NCBI GenBank assembly: GCA_036443405.1
Contig: JAZFYD010000083.1
Coordinates: 1 to 27,636, forward strand
DNA from: JAZFYD01 sp036443405
Lineage (GTDB): Bacteria > Planctomycetota > PLA2
DNA: 27,636 bases
Direction of reading: 5' to 3'
Below are positions 1 to 7,306 of the stretch, in pieces. The translations under genes were made by a program, and so were the position numbers. The notes beneath the pieces were generated by a model. The model had not been told where the DNA came from. It saw only the letters and a list, made by a program, of their open reading frames with translations, and did not search any database. Position 1 is the first letter of the stretch. The number at the start of each line of letters is the position of its first letter.

Positions 1-440
1 CGCAACACCTCCTTGTCGAATGCGAAATCCTGACCGGCCGCGGAGTGGTGCAGATAGTGGAACTCGCCGACCGACGTCATGCCGGCGGCAAGCATCTCTC
101 GAAACGCCTGATGCGATAGCTGGTGGATCCGGTCCGCGGTCATGGTCTCGACGAGGCCGTACATCGCCTCACGCCACGTCCAGAAGCTGCCGGCGCCCTT
201 CGGGAAACTCTCCCCGAGCCCACGCAAGCCCCGCTGAAACGCGTGGCTGTGCGCGTTGCAAAAACCCGGAATCAGCGCGCGACGCACCAGTTTGGTCTCG
301 TCCCCGCGCGCCGGCCCGACATCTCCGAACCGGCCGTCCCCGCGGATCTCGACGGCAACGCCGGGTTCGAACGCGGCACCGGTCCACGTGAGGTCCGCCG
401 CGAACCGCTTCTTCTGAGTTTCTCGCTTCCCCGTGGACAT
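1..440 (-). CDS. hutF: Formimidoylglutamate deiminase, N-terminal part (runs off the left edge)
   Basis: HutF hydrolyses N-formimidoyl-L-glutamate to N-formyl-L-glutamate and ammonia in the five-step histidine degradation route; it is a cytoplasmic amidohydrolase-superfamily metalloenzyme. Only the first 146 codons are present, starting at the ATG on 440-438. Seen directly: the motif PGFCNAHSHAFQRGLRG around residues 59-73, with the metal-binding His-x-His pair at H64 and H66, followed by SFWTWREAMY (85-94). Both are characteristic of HutF rather than of other amidohydrolases. The gene is divergent from hemF, with 37 bp between start codons. It has no Shine-Dalgarno sequence but has a -10-like TACCAT 7 nt upstream of the ATG, so its mRNA is probably leaderless. 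The family identification is firm; the remaining two thirds of the protein cannot be checked here. Confidence 0.9.
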   Translation of the reverse strand, partial: MSTGKRETQKKRFAADLTWTGAAFEPGVAVEIRGDGRFGDVGPARGDETKLVRRALIPGFCNAHSHAFQRGLRGLGESFPKGAGSFWTWREAMYGLVETMTADRIHQLSHQAFREMLAAGMTSVGEFHYLHHSAAGQDFAFDKEVL

Positions 441-447
441 GTGCGAG

Positions 448-453
448 ATGGTA
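448..453 (-). promoter_or_regulatory. -10-like hexamer for leaderless hutF
   Basis: TACCAT read leftward, with 7 nt (447-441) to the hutF ATG. No purine-rich ribosome site lies between. It is one of eight TANNNT hexamers at a fixed distance from a start codon in this window. No convincing -35 was seen. Confidence 0.5.
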
Positions 454-464
454 CCGAAACGCCT

Positions 465-470
465 TACACT
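465..470 (+). promoter_or_regulatory. -10-like hexamer for leaderless hemF
   Basis: TACACT followed by 7 nt and the hemF ATG at 478. It supports the start at 478 over the in-frame ATG at 433, which would overlap the hutF coding region and lie upstream of this promoter. Confidence 0.5.
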
Positions 471-477
471 TGCGGCC

Positions 478-1428
478 ATGCCGAGCGCCGCCGAAACGTT
501 GAAAGGTACCGACGCATTCCAAGACCGGATGATCGGCGTCGTGCGGAGCATCCAGGACGAGATCATCGGCGCGCTCGAGACGATGGAGGGCGAGTGCGGC
601 GGCAATGCCCGTTTCAAGTCGGACGTTTGGGAACGGCCGGACGGCGGCGGCGGGCTGACCCGCGTGCTCAGCGGCGGCGTCTTTTTGGAAAAAGCGGGCG
701 TCAGCGTCTCCGCGGTGCACGGCGAGTTGGATACGGAGTTCGCGGCACACCTGCCGGGCGACGGTGCGAGCTTTTTTGCAACGGGTGTCTCTTTGGTGCT
801 GCACCCGTACAGCCCCCACGTGCCGACCGCGCACGCAAACTTCCGCTATATCGAGCAGGGGGGCAAAGCGTGGATCGGCGGCGGCGGCGACCTCACGCCG
901 TACTACTTCCACGCCGACGACAAAGAGCACTTTCACGGCGCGTGGCGGGAACTCTGCGCTCGGCATCCCGATGTCGCGGACTACGAACGGTTTCGCGATT
1001 GGTGCGAACGGTATTTCCATCTCGGACACCGCGCCGAGCATCGCGGCGTCGGCGGCATCTTTTTCGACAACCTCTTCGTGAGCGAGAAGGACGAAGCGCA
1101 TCGCGAAAAGGCGGTCGCGTTTCTGTCCGAGGGCGGCCGCGCATTCCTCGAGGCGTATGCACCCATCGCACGGCGGCGCCTGCACGAGCCGGTGACCCCG
1201 GAGCAACGCGACTGGCAGGAGATCCGACGCGGCCGCTACGTCGAGTTCAACCTGGTGCACGACCGCGGAACCGCGTTCGGGCTGAAGACCGGCGGGCGCA
1301 CCGAGTCGATCCTGATGTCGCTACCCCCGCGCGCGAAGTGGGTCTACGACCACGAACCGGAACCGGGGACGCCCGAGGCGGCGCTGTTGGAAGAGTTGCG
1401 CCGGCCGGTGCCGGAAGAGGAATCCTAG
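478..1428 (+). CDS. hemF: Oxygen-dependent coproporphyrinogen III oxidase
   Basis: HemF uses O2 to decarboxylate two propionates of coproporphyrinogen III, giving protoporphyrinogen IX in heme synthesis. It is a cytoplasmic homodimer. The 316-aa product matches the whole family length. Seen: GGVFLEKAGVSVSAVHG near the N-terminus, HPYSPHVPTAHANFRY, WIGGGGDLTPYY, GGIFFDNLF, and the strongly conserved GRYVEFNLVHDRGTAFGLKT followed by GGRTESILMSLPP and the C-terminal PGTPEAALL. The ATG at 478 is chosen because a -10-like TACACT ends 7 nt before it and because the longer version from 433 overlaps divergent hutF. Use of the aerobic enzyme indicates an organism that meets oxygen. No other heme gene is adjacent, so the enzyme appears to stand alone. 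Confidence 0.96.
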   Translation: MPSAAETLKGTDAFQDRMIGVVRSIQDEIIGALETMEGECGGNARFKSDVWERPDGGGGLTRVLSGGVFLEKAGVSVSAVHGELDTEFAAHLPGDGASFFATGVSLVLHPYSPHVPTAHANFRYIEQGGKAWIGGGGDLTPYYFHADDKEHFHGAWRELCARHPDVADYERFRDWCERYFHLGHRAEHRGVGGIFFDNLFVSEKDEAHREKAVAFLSEGGRAFLEAYAPIARRRLHEPVTPEQRDWQEIRRGRYVEFNLVHDRGTAFGLKTGGRTESILMSLPPRAKWVYDHEPEPGTPEAALLEELRRPVPEEES

Positions 1429-1597
1429 CGAGCATCCGGTCTTTGCTGGTTCGCGCCGCGGGACTTCGAACGCGTTGGTTGCGCAAGGTGCCAGGTGGCG
1501 CGGCGGTTCGATCTTCATGCGCTGCGGTGGGCCGCTCCGCCGCTTACCAGGCACCGATCGCGTGTGGTCGTTGTTGCGACTGGGCGCGGCGCGGCCG

Positions 1598-2083
1598 TCA
1601 ATCCCGCGCCCGCTCGCGAACGTTTGCGCACCAGTTTTCGAAACCGTGCAGCGTCGGGAGGCGCGAGAGCCCGGTGATGGGCACCACACTCGCGATCCAG
1701 AGCAACATCAACCGTCCAGTCAGCACATGGGCCGCCAACACTCCGAACACCATTAGCTCCGTCAAGACGGCTGATATCACAACTTTGGTTCGGTAGGCTC
1801 CGAAAAAACCCTCCTCGGTCGAAGCGCCGTCTCGCACCCGGCGCGAGAGACGCGTGTCGATCGATCGTCCGAGCACAAACTGCAGGGGCAGCCCCCCTAC
1901 GATGAATGCGATCGCTGCGTATAGAGCGTATCCCTGAACAATCCAATCCGTTTTCGACTCGAGGGAGATCCCAAGAAACAGCACAACCGCGATGGCGAAG
2001 TACGCGCCGACCATCGGTGCGACCAGCAGTAGCCGCAAAACGAGCAGTTGTTGGTCGCTCAGTCGCGCTTGGGGCTCGCTCAT
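1598..2083 (-). CDS. Small multi-pass membrane protein of unknown function
   Basis: A 161-aa protein starting MSEPQARLSDQQLL. Four hydrophobic stretches are visible at about residues 14-36, 48-72, 96-115 and 117-135, with basic loops (RLSRRVRD between spans 2 and 3) and a basic tail ending NVRERARD. The start is supported by a GAGGA Shine-Dalgarno sequence a few bases upstream; the reading frame stays open further upstream but loses protein-like composition. It is divergent from the exported HEAT gene, with a 155-bp space between starts that must hold both promoters. I do not recognise the family. The next 169 bp toward hemF (1429-1597) hold nothing I can name. Confidence 0.75.
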   Translation of the reverse strand: MSEPQARLSDQQLLVLRLLLVAPMVGAYFAIAVVLFLGISLESKTDWIVQGYALYAAIAFIVGGLPLQFVLGRSIDTRLSRRVRDGASTEEGFFGAYRTKVVISAVLTELMVFGVLAAHVLTGRLMLLWIASVVPITGLSRLPTLHGFENWCANVRERARD

Positions 2084-2238
2084 GTCGGATTCCTCGGTGT
2101 TTCGCGACAGACGTTGATTTGATTGCACATTCGGTCGCGCCAGCGTAGCGGACGCCGGTGTTTTGCCAACCGGCCGAAGGCCACCGCCCGATACACTGGC
2201 GCGCGGTAGGAGTAAGAGCACAACCTGAGGAGCAAACG

Positions 2239-3399
2239 ATGTTGTCGAGATGCATGTTCTCGCTGGGCCTCTTGGCCCTAACCGCCTCTGCGCAAGGCGA
2301 TTCGGTGGCGGAGTTGACGAAGAAACTCGAGAGTCCGTATTCGGAAGTACGGGTGCTCGCGCTGCAGGAACTCGCGGGCAAGGGCGAAACCGCGGCGCCG
2401 GCAGCGGACGCGTTGGTCGCCGCGATGCAGGATCCCATCCTGCAGTTGAACACGCGCAAGCTCCTCGCCTCCTTGGGCGACAAGGCGCACGGTTCGCTCG
2501 GCAAGGGCCTCTCGCACGAAAACGCGCGAGTGCGCCGCTGGTGTCTTGAACTCCTCGGCACGGCCGCGGACCGCGCCAACGTCGAGAAGCTGACCACGGA
2601 CAAAGACACTGCGCTTTCCATTCTCGCGCGTCGGGTAATCGCGGCGCTCGACGGCAAGAGCGTCGGCGCCCTCCCGGACGACCAAGAGTTGTTCGAAATG
2701 CGCCGGAAGCAGTACGGCATCGCGAAGATCCCCGCCGCGCAGACGTTGCGCGGGCTGCGTGCGCAAAATCTCGAGGGCGCGCGCGTGATGCTGGCGAAGG
2801 CCGGCGACAACCCCGTGCCGGTTCTGCTCGAAACGATGCAGAACGGGAGCGACCTCGAACGCGCGCGCGCCGTGATCGCACTGCGCGGCAACGCCGCGGC
2901 CGGCGACAAACTCGTGGAAGCGCTCAACGACCGCTCCTACCTGGTGCGCAACGAAGCCGCACTTGCGCTGGCGGATCTCGCCAGCCGGTACGACGGCGCC
3001 GTGCCCGCGCTCATTCGCGCGCTGGACGGCAAGACGTTTCTGAGCCGCATGCGTGCCGCCGAGGCGCTCAGCCTCGCCGGCGACAACGCGACGGCGGCGT
3101 TGCCGAACCTGCGGCATTGGATGACCCACGGAACCGGTCACACCGCACTCGCTTCCGCGCTTGCGATCTGGCGTGTCGGCGGCGAGGGCGCGGAAGCGCT
3201 CGCGTTGTTCGTCGACGCCATCTCTGCAGACGAACCGTGGTATCGCGAGGCCGGCGCCCGCAACCTCGGCCGCATGGGCGCCGCCGCGAAAGAGACGATG
3301 CCGCTTCTGAAAGGGCTCTACGGAGATACCGACGCCGCCGTTGCCCGCACCGCGCGCGCTGCCGTCACGATCATCGAAGCCGTCGCGGCCCCGGGGTAG
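2239..3399 (+). CDS. Exported HEAT-repeat protein
   Basis: A 386-aa protein with an N-terminal signal peptide (MLSRCMFSLGLLALTASAQG), so it probably acts in the periplasm. The rest is a run of HEAT/PBS-lyase-type helical repeats recognisable by recurring patterns such as VRVLALQELAGKG, ARVRRWCLELLG, YLVRNEAALALADLA and SRMRAAEALSLAGD. Such repeats form curved solenoids used for protein-protein contact, with no catalytic residues expected. The ATG at 2239 is preceded by GAGGAG at 2227-2232 with 6-nt spacing, which selects it over an in-frame upstream ATG at 2158 that would put 27 polar residues before the signal peptide. No specific partner can be inferred. It stands alone between a divergent membrane gene and a tRNA. 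Confidence 0.85.
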   Translation: MLSRCMFSLGLLALTASAQGDSVAELTKKLESPYSEVRVLALQELAGKGETAAPAADALVAAMQDPILQLNTRKLLASLGDKAHGSLGKGLSHENARVRRWCLELLGTAADRANVEKLTTDKDTALSILARRVIAALDGKSVGALPDDQELFEMRRKQYGIAKIPAAQTLRGLRAQNLEGARVMLAKAGDNPVPVLLETMQNGSDLERARAVIALRGNAAAGDKLVEALNDRSYLVRNEAALALADLASRYDGAVPALIRALDGKTFLSRMRAAEALSLAGDNATAALPNLRHWMTHGTGHTALASALAIWRVGGEGAEALALFVDAISADEPWYREAGARNLGRMGAAAKETMPLLKGLYGDTDAAVARTARAAVTIIEAVAAPG

Positions 3400-3415
3400 G
3401 GATCGCACGTACGAG

Positions 3416-3440
3416 GTGGGGCGCGCCGCTTGCGCCCCAC
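3416..3440 (+). terminator. Hairpin after the HEAT gene, possible terminator
   Basis: A perfect 9-bp stem, GTGGGGCGC paired with GCGCCCCAC around a 7-nt loop, 16 nt after the stop codon at 3399. There is no T-run after it, so intrinsic termination is uncertain; Rho-dependent ending or a purely structural role are alternatives. Confidence 0.45.
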
Positions 3441-3450
3441 CAGACAGGCC

Positions 3451-3456
3451 CTACAA
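3451..3456 (+). promoter_or_regulatory. Possible -10 for the tRNA-Val gene
   Basis: TACAAT lies 21 nt before the mature 5' end of the tRNA. A weak -35 (TTGCGC at 3430-3435) has only 15-nt spacing and overlaps the preceding hairpin, so the assignment is tentative. Confidence 0.3.
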
Positions 3457-3477
3457 TCCCAAACTGCTGAACAAAAC

Positions 3478-3554
3478 GGGCGTTTAGCTCAGTTGGTTAG
3501 AGTGCATGGATCACACCCATGAGGTCGGGGGTTCGAATCCCTCAACGCCCACCA
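3478..3554 (+). tRNA. tRNA-Val (anticodon CAC), with encoded CCA
   Basis: A complete 77-nt cloverleaf. The acceptor stem GGGCGTT pairs perfectly with AACGCCC. The anticodon stem CATGG/CCATG encloses the 7-nt loop ATCACAC, giving anticodon CAC, which reads GUG (valine). The T-arm GGGGG-TTCGAAT-CCCTC has one G-T pair. The discriminator is A and the 3' CCA is in the DNA. No other tRNA adjoins it, but a copy of its 3' end lies 284 bp downstream. Confidence 0.95.
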
Positions 3555-3564
3555 GTCCATTTGC

Positions 3565-3584
3565 CCAACGGCTTACGCCGTTGG
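3565..3584 (+). repeat. Palindromic hairpin, CCAACGGC family (copy 1)
   Basis: CCAACGGC-TTAC-GCCGTTGG: a perfect 8-bp stem with a 4-nt loop, 10 nt after the tRNA CCA end. Related hairpins occur at 3849, 9716 and 14968. It could end or protect the tRNA transcript. Confidence 0.8.
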
Positions 3585-3684
3585 AGCCACCCGTTCGCTG
3601 CGTCTGAGATGGTGCGCAGCGTTGTGAACGGTCGACGCAGAGGCTTCCCTGCCCCGCGACTTTCGCCGACCCGAATTCGACGCC

Positions 3685-3777
3685 CCCGACCTCATCTGGG
3701 GGTAGGACGTCGGGAGCGAAGCGACCAGAGTCCGAAGGGGGGCCGTGCCCCCCTTTAGAAACTGCGGACTCCCCCGC
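3685..3777 (+). repeat. Duplicated intergenic block, copy 1
   Basis: Begins CCCGACCTCAT and runs through GGGGGTAGGAC, GGGAGCGAAGCGACC, AGAGTCCGAAGGGGGG, a G-run/C-run hairpin and ACTGCGGACTC. The second copy starts at 3887 and keeps the same order of elements with scattered substitutions and small indels. Confidence 0.8.
3735..3755 (+). terminator. G-run/C-run hairpin, terminator-like (copy 1)
   Basis: AAGGGGGGC paired with GCCCCCCTT around a CGT loop, ending in TTT. It is a strong stem with a short T-run and could terminate read-through from tRNA-Val. It belongs to the duplicated block. Confidence 0.45.
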
Positions 3778-3810
3778 GAAGCAAGCGATGCACAGCCGAG
3801 CGCACGCAGC

Positions 3811-3837
3811 GGGGGTTCGAATCCCTCAACCCCACCA
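3811..3837 (+). pseudogene. Fragment of the tRNA-Val 3' end (T-arm to CCA)
   Basis: Identical to tRNA-Val positions 3527-3554 apart from one deleted G in the acceptor strand (AACCCC instead of AACGCCC). No 5' half, D-arm or anticodon arm precedes it, so it cannot make a tRNA. The similarity continues into the following hairpin, which marks it as part of a longer imperfect duplication and not a bare attachment core. Confidence 0.8.
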
Positions 3838-3848
3838 GTATTTTCTGC

Positions 3849-3868
3849 CCAACGCGTGACCGCGTTGG
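3849..3868 (+). repeat. Palindromic hairpin, CCAACGGC family (copy 2, compensated stem)
   Basis: CCAACGCG-TGAC-CGCGTTGG: a perfect 8-bp stem in which the two inner pairs differ from copy 1 on both arms at once. It sits 11 nt after the tRNA fragment's CCA, the same arrangement as copy 1 after the real tRNA. Confidence 0.75.
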
Positions 3869-3886
3869 AGCCTCGCGAACTACGAA

Positions 3887-3981
3887 CCCGACCTCATGTA
3901 GGGGTAGGACGCAGGGAGCGAAGCGACCCGGAGTCCGAAGGGGGGCTCTGCCCCCCCTTAAACACTGCGGGCTCTTCCCGC
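3887..3981 (+). repeat. Duplicated intergenic block, copy 2
   Basis: Same element order as the block at 3685: CCCGACCTCAT, GGGGTAGGAC, GGGAGCGAAGCGACC, GGAGTCCGAAGGGGGG, a G-run/C-run hairpin, ACTGCGGGCTC. Substitutions and small indels separate the copies, so the duplication is not recent. Confidence 0.8.
3938..3959 (+). terminator. G-run/C-run hairpin, terminator-like (copy 2)
   Basis: AAGGGGGGC with a TCT loop and GCCCCCCCTT, ending TTA. It is the counterpart of the hairpin at 3735 in the second duplicated block. Confidence 0.4.
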
Positions 3982-4052
3982 TGCGTCGCGCAGCGGGGTG
4001 ACTGAGGGCCCCACACGCGGAGGCTGCCATCTCAACCCTCCCTCCGCACCCT

Positions 4053-4082
4053 TTGCCGCTTCTCCCGCTTCCCGAATAGAAT
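4053..4082 (+). promoter_or_regulatory. Promoter of the leaderless sensor-kinase gene
   Basis: A -35-like TTGCCG (4053-4058), an 18-nt spacer and a -10-like TAGAAT (4077-4082), with 6 nt to the GTG start. Transcription would be expected to begin at or beside the start codon. Of the leaderless promoters in this window it is one of two with a plausible -35. Confidence 0.55.
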
Positions 4083-4088
4083 CACCCC

Positions 4089-5822
4089 GTGACCGAACCC
4101 ACAGCCGAACAACCGCCGACGAAAACCGACGCCGACCCCTCGGCGATCGGCACCACGCCGTCGCCCGACCACGCGCCCTCGTATGGCTCCGCGCTCCTGG
4201 GGCTCGCTAAACTCCTGGGATCTACCCCGGGCGAACTGGACGAGGCGCTTCGCCACATCACCAAGGCCGCGGCAAAGTCGATCGGCGTCGCCCGCGCGGG
4301 CATCTGGCTGTTCTCGGAGGATCGGGAGTCCATCGTTTGTGCCTGCCGCTACGACCTCATCGCCGACAAGTTCACCTCCGGAACGCGCATCCAGGTAGCC
4401 GGGTACCCGGCCTATTTCGGCGCCTTGGACAAGGAGCGCGCGATCGCCGCGCATGACGCTCGGACGGATCTGCGCACGGCGGAGTTCTTCGACATCAGCG
4501 AGTGCGGAACGTCGATTCTCGACGCGCCGATCCGGCACGATGGGAAGGTCGCCGGCATCGTGTGCCTCGACCATGTCGGCGACGCCCGGCGCTGGACCAC
4601 GGAGGAACAGGCCTTCGCGGGTTCGATGGCGGACTTCGTGTCCCTCGCCATCGACGCGGTGTCGCGCCGCGAGTTTCGCCTTCGCCAGGCCACTCTCGAG
4701 GCGCAGTTGCGCCAATCGCAAAAGATGGAAGCGCTCGGTCAGCTCGCGGGCGGTGTTGCGCACGACTTCAACAACCTACTCACGATCATCCTCGGCAACG
4801 TCGAGCTCATCCGGCGCCAGTCCGGCGCGACGCGCGACTCCGAAGCCGGAACACGCCTGGCGGAAATCGACCACGCGGTTCAGCGCGCCGCCTCGCTGAC
4901 GCGCAAGCTGCTCACGTTCAGCCGCGGCCAGATGTCGAATCCGCAGGTCCTCCAGCTGGCGGAGTTCGCGGTGGATTCCCTGTCGCTGACGAAGCGACTA
5001 TTGCCGCAAGATGTCGAACTCGAACTCCGCTGGGGAGACGATGTCCCCTCCGTGCGCATCGACCCGGTGCAGCTCGAACAGGTGCTGCTCAACCTCGCGG
5101 TCAACGCGCGCGATGCGATGGAAAACGGCGGCACCCTGACGATCACGACGGAACGTGCGATGCGCACCCCCGCCGGCGCGGATGGGGAGCGGGAATTCGC
5201 GCTCCTCACGTTTGCGGACACGGGATGCGGCATCCCCGCGGAGTCCCACGACCGCATCTTCGAGCCGTTCTTCACAACCAAGCGCGTCGGTAGCGGCACG
5301 GGGCTCGGCCTGTCCACTGTGCACGGCATCGTGACGCAAGCGGGCGGTTTTGTCGAAGTCGACTCCGCGCCCGACGAGGGCGCGCGCATGCGCGTGTTTC
5401 TTCCCGCTGCGCGCGAGTCCGCCGACTCGGGCTCGGAATCCACGGCGGCCCAACCGGACAAGGCAACGGTGCTGGTGTGCGAAGACGAGGACTCCGTGCG
5501 CGAACTGGTTGTGCTGGCGTTGCGCACGCACGGGTACACCGTTGTCGAGTCCACCGACGGCGACTCGGCCATCGAGGCGGCCCGCACCCACGAGGGAACG
5601 ATCGACCTCCTGCTATCCGATGTCGCGATGCCGGAGCGGGACGGACCGGAGGCAGCCGCGGAGATCGCGGCGATGTACCCCGCGCTCAAAGTGCTTTACG
5701 TATCCGGATTCGCGTCCGCCGTTGCAGACATCGAGGTGCGCGAAGGGAAAACGGAGTTCCTGGCCAAACCCTTCGAGATCCGGACGCTGCTCGATCGAGT
5801 GGAGACCTTGGCCTCCGCCTAG
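4089..5822 (+). CDS. Hybrid sensor histidine kinase: GAF, HisKA, HATPase, receiver
   Basis: A 577-aa cytoplasmic signalling protein with no membrane segment or signal peptide. A GAF-type sensor domain spans about 40-195, followed by a short helical linker. The dimerisation/phosphoacceptor domain holds GGVAHDFNNLL with the phosphorylatable His225. The ATPase domain has the N-box NLAVNARDAM (335-344), DTGCGIP (377-383), FEPFFTTK and the lid GSGTGLGLS (401-409). A C-terminal receiver (about 459-575) has the acidic pair E465/D466, phosphoacceptor Asp511 in LLSDVAMPERDG and Lys560. The receiver carries no output domain, so phosphate is presumably passed on or used for feedback. The start is GTG, with no Shine-Dalgarno sequence and a promoter ending 6 nt upstream. 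No cognate regulator is adjacent, making it an orphan whose signal cannot be deduced. Confidence 0.93.
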   Translation: MTEPTAEQPPTKTDADPSAIGTTPSPDHAPSYGSALLGLAKLLGSTPGELDEALRHITKAAAKSIGVARAGIWLFSEDRESIVCACRYDLIADKFTSGTRIQVAGYPAYFGALDKERAIAAHDARTDLRTAEFFDISECGTSILDAPIRHDGKVAGIVCLDHVGDARRWTTEEQAFAGSMADFVSLAIDAVSRREFRLRQATLEAQLRQSQKMEALGQLAGGVAHDFNNLLTIILGNVELIRRQSGATRDSEAGTRLAEIDHAVQRAASLTRKLLTFSRGQMSNPQVLQLAEFAVDSLSLTKRLLPQDVELELRWGDDVPSVRIDPVQLEQVLLNLAVNARDAMENGGTLTITTERAMRTPAGADGEREFALLTFADTGCGIPAESHDRIFEPFFTTKRVGSGTGLGLSTVHGIVTQAGGFVEVDSAPDEGARMRVFLPAARESADSGSESTAAQPDKATVLVCEDEDSVRELVVLALRTHGYTVVESTDGDSAIEAARTHEGTIDLLLSDVAMPERDGPEAAAEIAAMYPALKVLYVSGFASAVADIEVREGKTEFLAKPFEIRTLLDRVETLASA

Positions 5823-5831
5823 ACCCGGCCC

Positions 5832-6413
5832 CTATTTCACCAGCTGAATCGCTGCGAGGTTCTTCTTCACCGGCTTCGAGCCCGACTCTTCGGAATCGAG
5901 CAACTTGAGCATGCCGCGCTGGGCGACCACGAGCACATAGCGGCCCGGCTCCTTGCGCAGCTCGTCGACGCTCAATCGCATGGGCTCGCCGCGACACGGA
6001 TAGATCACCATCGCGTCCCAGTCGCCCTTGCGGCTACTCAACAACGCGGCAAGCGGGAGTCCGTTCTGACCCTTGTGGCGGCCCGTGTCGAGCACCACAC
6101 ACCCCGGCAACTTGACGGCGTCGGCCACGGGCCACTCGCCGACGCGTTTTTCGTCCTCGAACAGATAGAGGCGGCGGCGCGTGCCCTCCCCGCAGCGCGA
6201 TTGCTCGGCGGTGTCCCTTTCGAGATCGGCGAGCGTGAACGCAAGAGCGGGTCCGAGTTGACGCTTGCCTCGCGGCGCGTCCCCGTCGTCTAGGTGCCAC
6301 CGGGGGAACGGCTGCTGGTCCCGTTCAGACTTCGGCTCAGGTCGCGGCCAAGACCAGATGAGGGCCCCACAGCCAACAACGAGAACAACGAATGTCCAAT
6401 CTGCGCGTTTCAT
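5832..6413 (-). CDS. Membrane-anchored or exported protein of unknown function
   Basis: A 193-aa protein with one N-terminal hydrophobic segment (residues 7-22) after a basic MKR, then a polar linker, so the body should lie outside the cytoplasmic membrane. The C-terminal part (GLPLAALLSSRKG, MVIYPCRGEPMRLSVDELRK, RYVLVVAQRGMLKLLD and a final VKKNLAAIQL) vaguely recalls the molybdopterin-binding fold of sulfite-oxidase-like proteins. There is no convincing cofactor site, and I treat this as unproven. Two cysteines (one in CRGEP) are present in the body. It is the last gene of a leftward run and converges tail to tail with the sensor kinase, 9 bp apart. Confidence 0.7.
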   Translation of the reverse strand: MKRADWTFVVLVVGCGALIWSWPRPEPKSERDQQPFPRWHLDDGDAPRGKRQLGPALAFTLADLERDTAEQSRCGEGTRRRLYLFEDEKRVGEWPVADAVKLPGCVVLDTGRHKGQNGLPLAALLSSRKGDWDAMVIYPCRGEPMRLSVDELRKEPGRYVLVVAQRGMLKLLDSEESGSKPVKKNLAAIQLVK

Positions 6414-6467
6414 GGTGTCGGTTTCGCCGCATGTCCCTATCCACGCGGCGCGCCGATCCTACCCGCG

Positions 6468-7253
6468 TCATTTGGCGTTGCTAGCGATGGCGTCGATGTC
6501 GTCGGGAAGCTCCCCGATCAGCGTCAGCGCGCCCGTGGTCGTATCGACCGAAACCAGCGCGGAAGGATCGTCTTCCAAGCGTTCATTGAGCGCATCAATG
6601 CCATAGAGCACACCCCGGAAAAAGGTCAGCGAGTTGATCGTGCCTCCAAGGTTCAAGCCCGTGATGTCCGGCCCCTCGGTGCCGACGCCGGTGTCGGGGT
6701 CGATCATGTACAGCGTGTCGCCCTGGGGAATGAAGTAGACCGTGCCGTCCTTGTCAGCGGCCATGCCACTTCCCGAGGATGAGATTTCGCCTCCGATGAC
6801 GGTGACCTCGCCGGTCGCAATGTCGATCTCCATCGGTTCGTCGGAGTCCTCGGTCCAGCCGATGAGCCGCTCACCCACGAACGTGATGTCGGGGCAACTT
6901 TGATGCACGAATGGCGCGCCCGAATCGTCGAGCTTGCCGATGATCGATCCCTGTCCGGTGTTCTTGTTGATGGTCAGCAAATGGGAGTCGCCGAGATTTC
7001 CGCCAAAGGTCGACTCGACCGCGTACAGCGTCCCGTTCGGATGCATGGCCATGCCTGTAACGGCAAATCCGATGGGGCCGATCGTGGTGAGCTGTCCCGT
7101 GGCGAGGTTCACGCGGTAGAGGTTGCCGAGTTCGCCGCGCTTGCCATCCGCGATCCAGAGGATCGCACCGGAGCCGCTGCTACCACCGCAACTGAGCATG
7201 AACCCGACGAACACAAAAAACGAGAGCGTGAGGAGCCGACGCATCATGTTCAT
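6468..7253 (-). CDS. Lipoprotein with beta-propeller-like repeats
   Basis: A 261-aa protein beginning MNMMRRLLTLSFFVFVGFML and then a lipobox Ser-Cys-Gly, so it should be lipid-anchored in the envelope. The body repeats a pattern of 'name of a quantity, then its value': LYRVNLATGQLTTIG, LLTINKNTGQGSIIG, EIDIATGEVTVIG, LYMIDPDTGVGTEG and LVSVDTTTGALTLIG. These are about 40-50 residues apart, as in beta-propeller blades. No catalytic motif is visible; a binding or structural role is likely. An upstream in-frame start (at 7283) would add ten polar residues before the signal peptide and is less likely. It lies 53 bp after the metallopeptidase gene on the same strand. Confidence 0.8.
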   Translation of the reverse strand: MNMMRRLLTLSFFVFVGFMLSCGGSSGSGAILWIADGKRGELGNLYRVNLATGQLTTIGPIGFAVTGMAMHPNGTLYAVESTFGGNLGDSHLLTINKNTGQGSIIGKLDDSGAPFVHQSCPDITFVGERLIGWTEDSDEPMEIDIATGEVTVIGGEISSSGSGMAADKDGTVYFIPQGDTLYMIDPDTGVGTEGPDITGLNLGGTINSLTFFRGVLYGIDALNERLEDDPSALVSVDTTTGALTLIGELPDDIDAIASNAK

Positions 7254-7306
7254 AGATTCGCTTTTTTGTACTGGGCGCTCCACCCCAAAAAACCGCGGTC
7301 TGAGCG

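Larger units (their letters stand above)
3555..4088. other. Gene-free repeat-rich region downstream of tRNA-Val
   Basis: About 530 bp without a credible gene. It holds a partial copy of the tRNA 3' end, two palindromic hairpins of the CCAACGGC family, two copies of a roughly 93-bp block, each with a G-run/C-run hairpin, and at its right end the promoter of the sensor kinase. Open frames here translate to low-complexity Arg/Pro/Gly strings repeated between the two copies, which is what duplicated non-coding DNA would give. Confidence 0.75.

Noticed and set aside
123..1796. Long rightward open frame of 557 codons over hutF and hemF
   Set aside because: It overlaps two certain genes in other frames and its translation is Arg/Pro/Gly-rich with no domain, typical of high-GC shadow frames.
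3527..3837. Attachment-site pair of an integrated element at the tRNA 3' end
   Set aside because: The copies are only 284 bp apart, no integrase or cargo lies between, and homology continues past the tRNA. Kept as a duplication, not called as att sites.
3745..4030. Short open frames in the region after tRNA-Val
   Set aside because: They lie in duplicated hairpin-rich DNA; the peptides are copies of each other's repeats (for example GVGRRERSD) with no ribosome site.
5832..6413. Naming the 193-aa anchored protein a molybdopterin oxidoreductase
   Set aside because: Only weak similarity in its C-terminal half and no convincing cofactor site; left as unknown.
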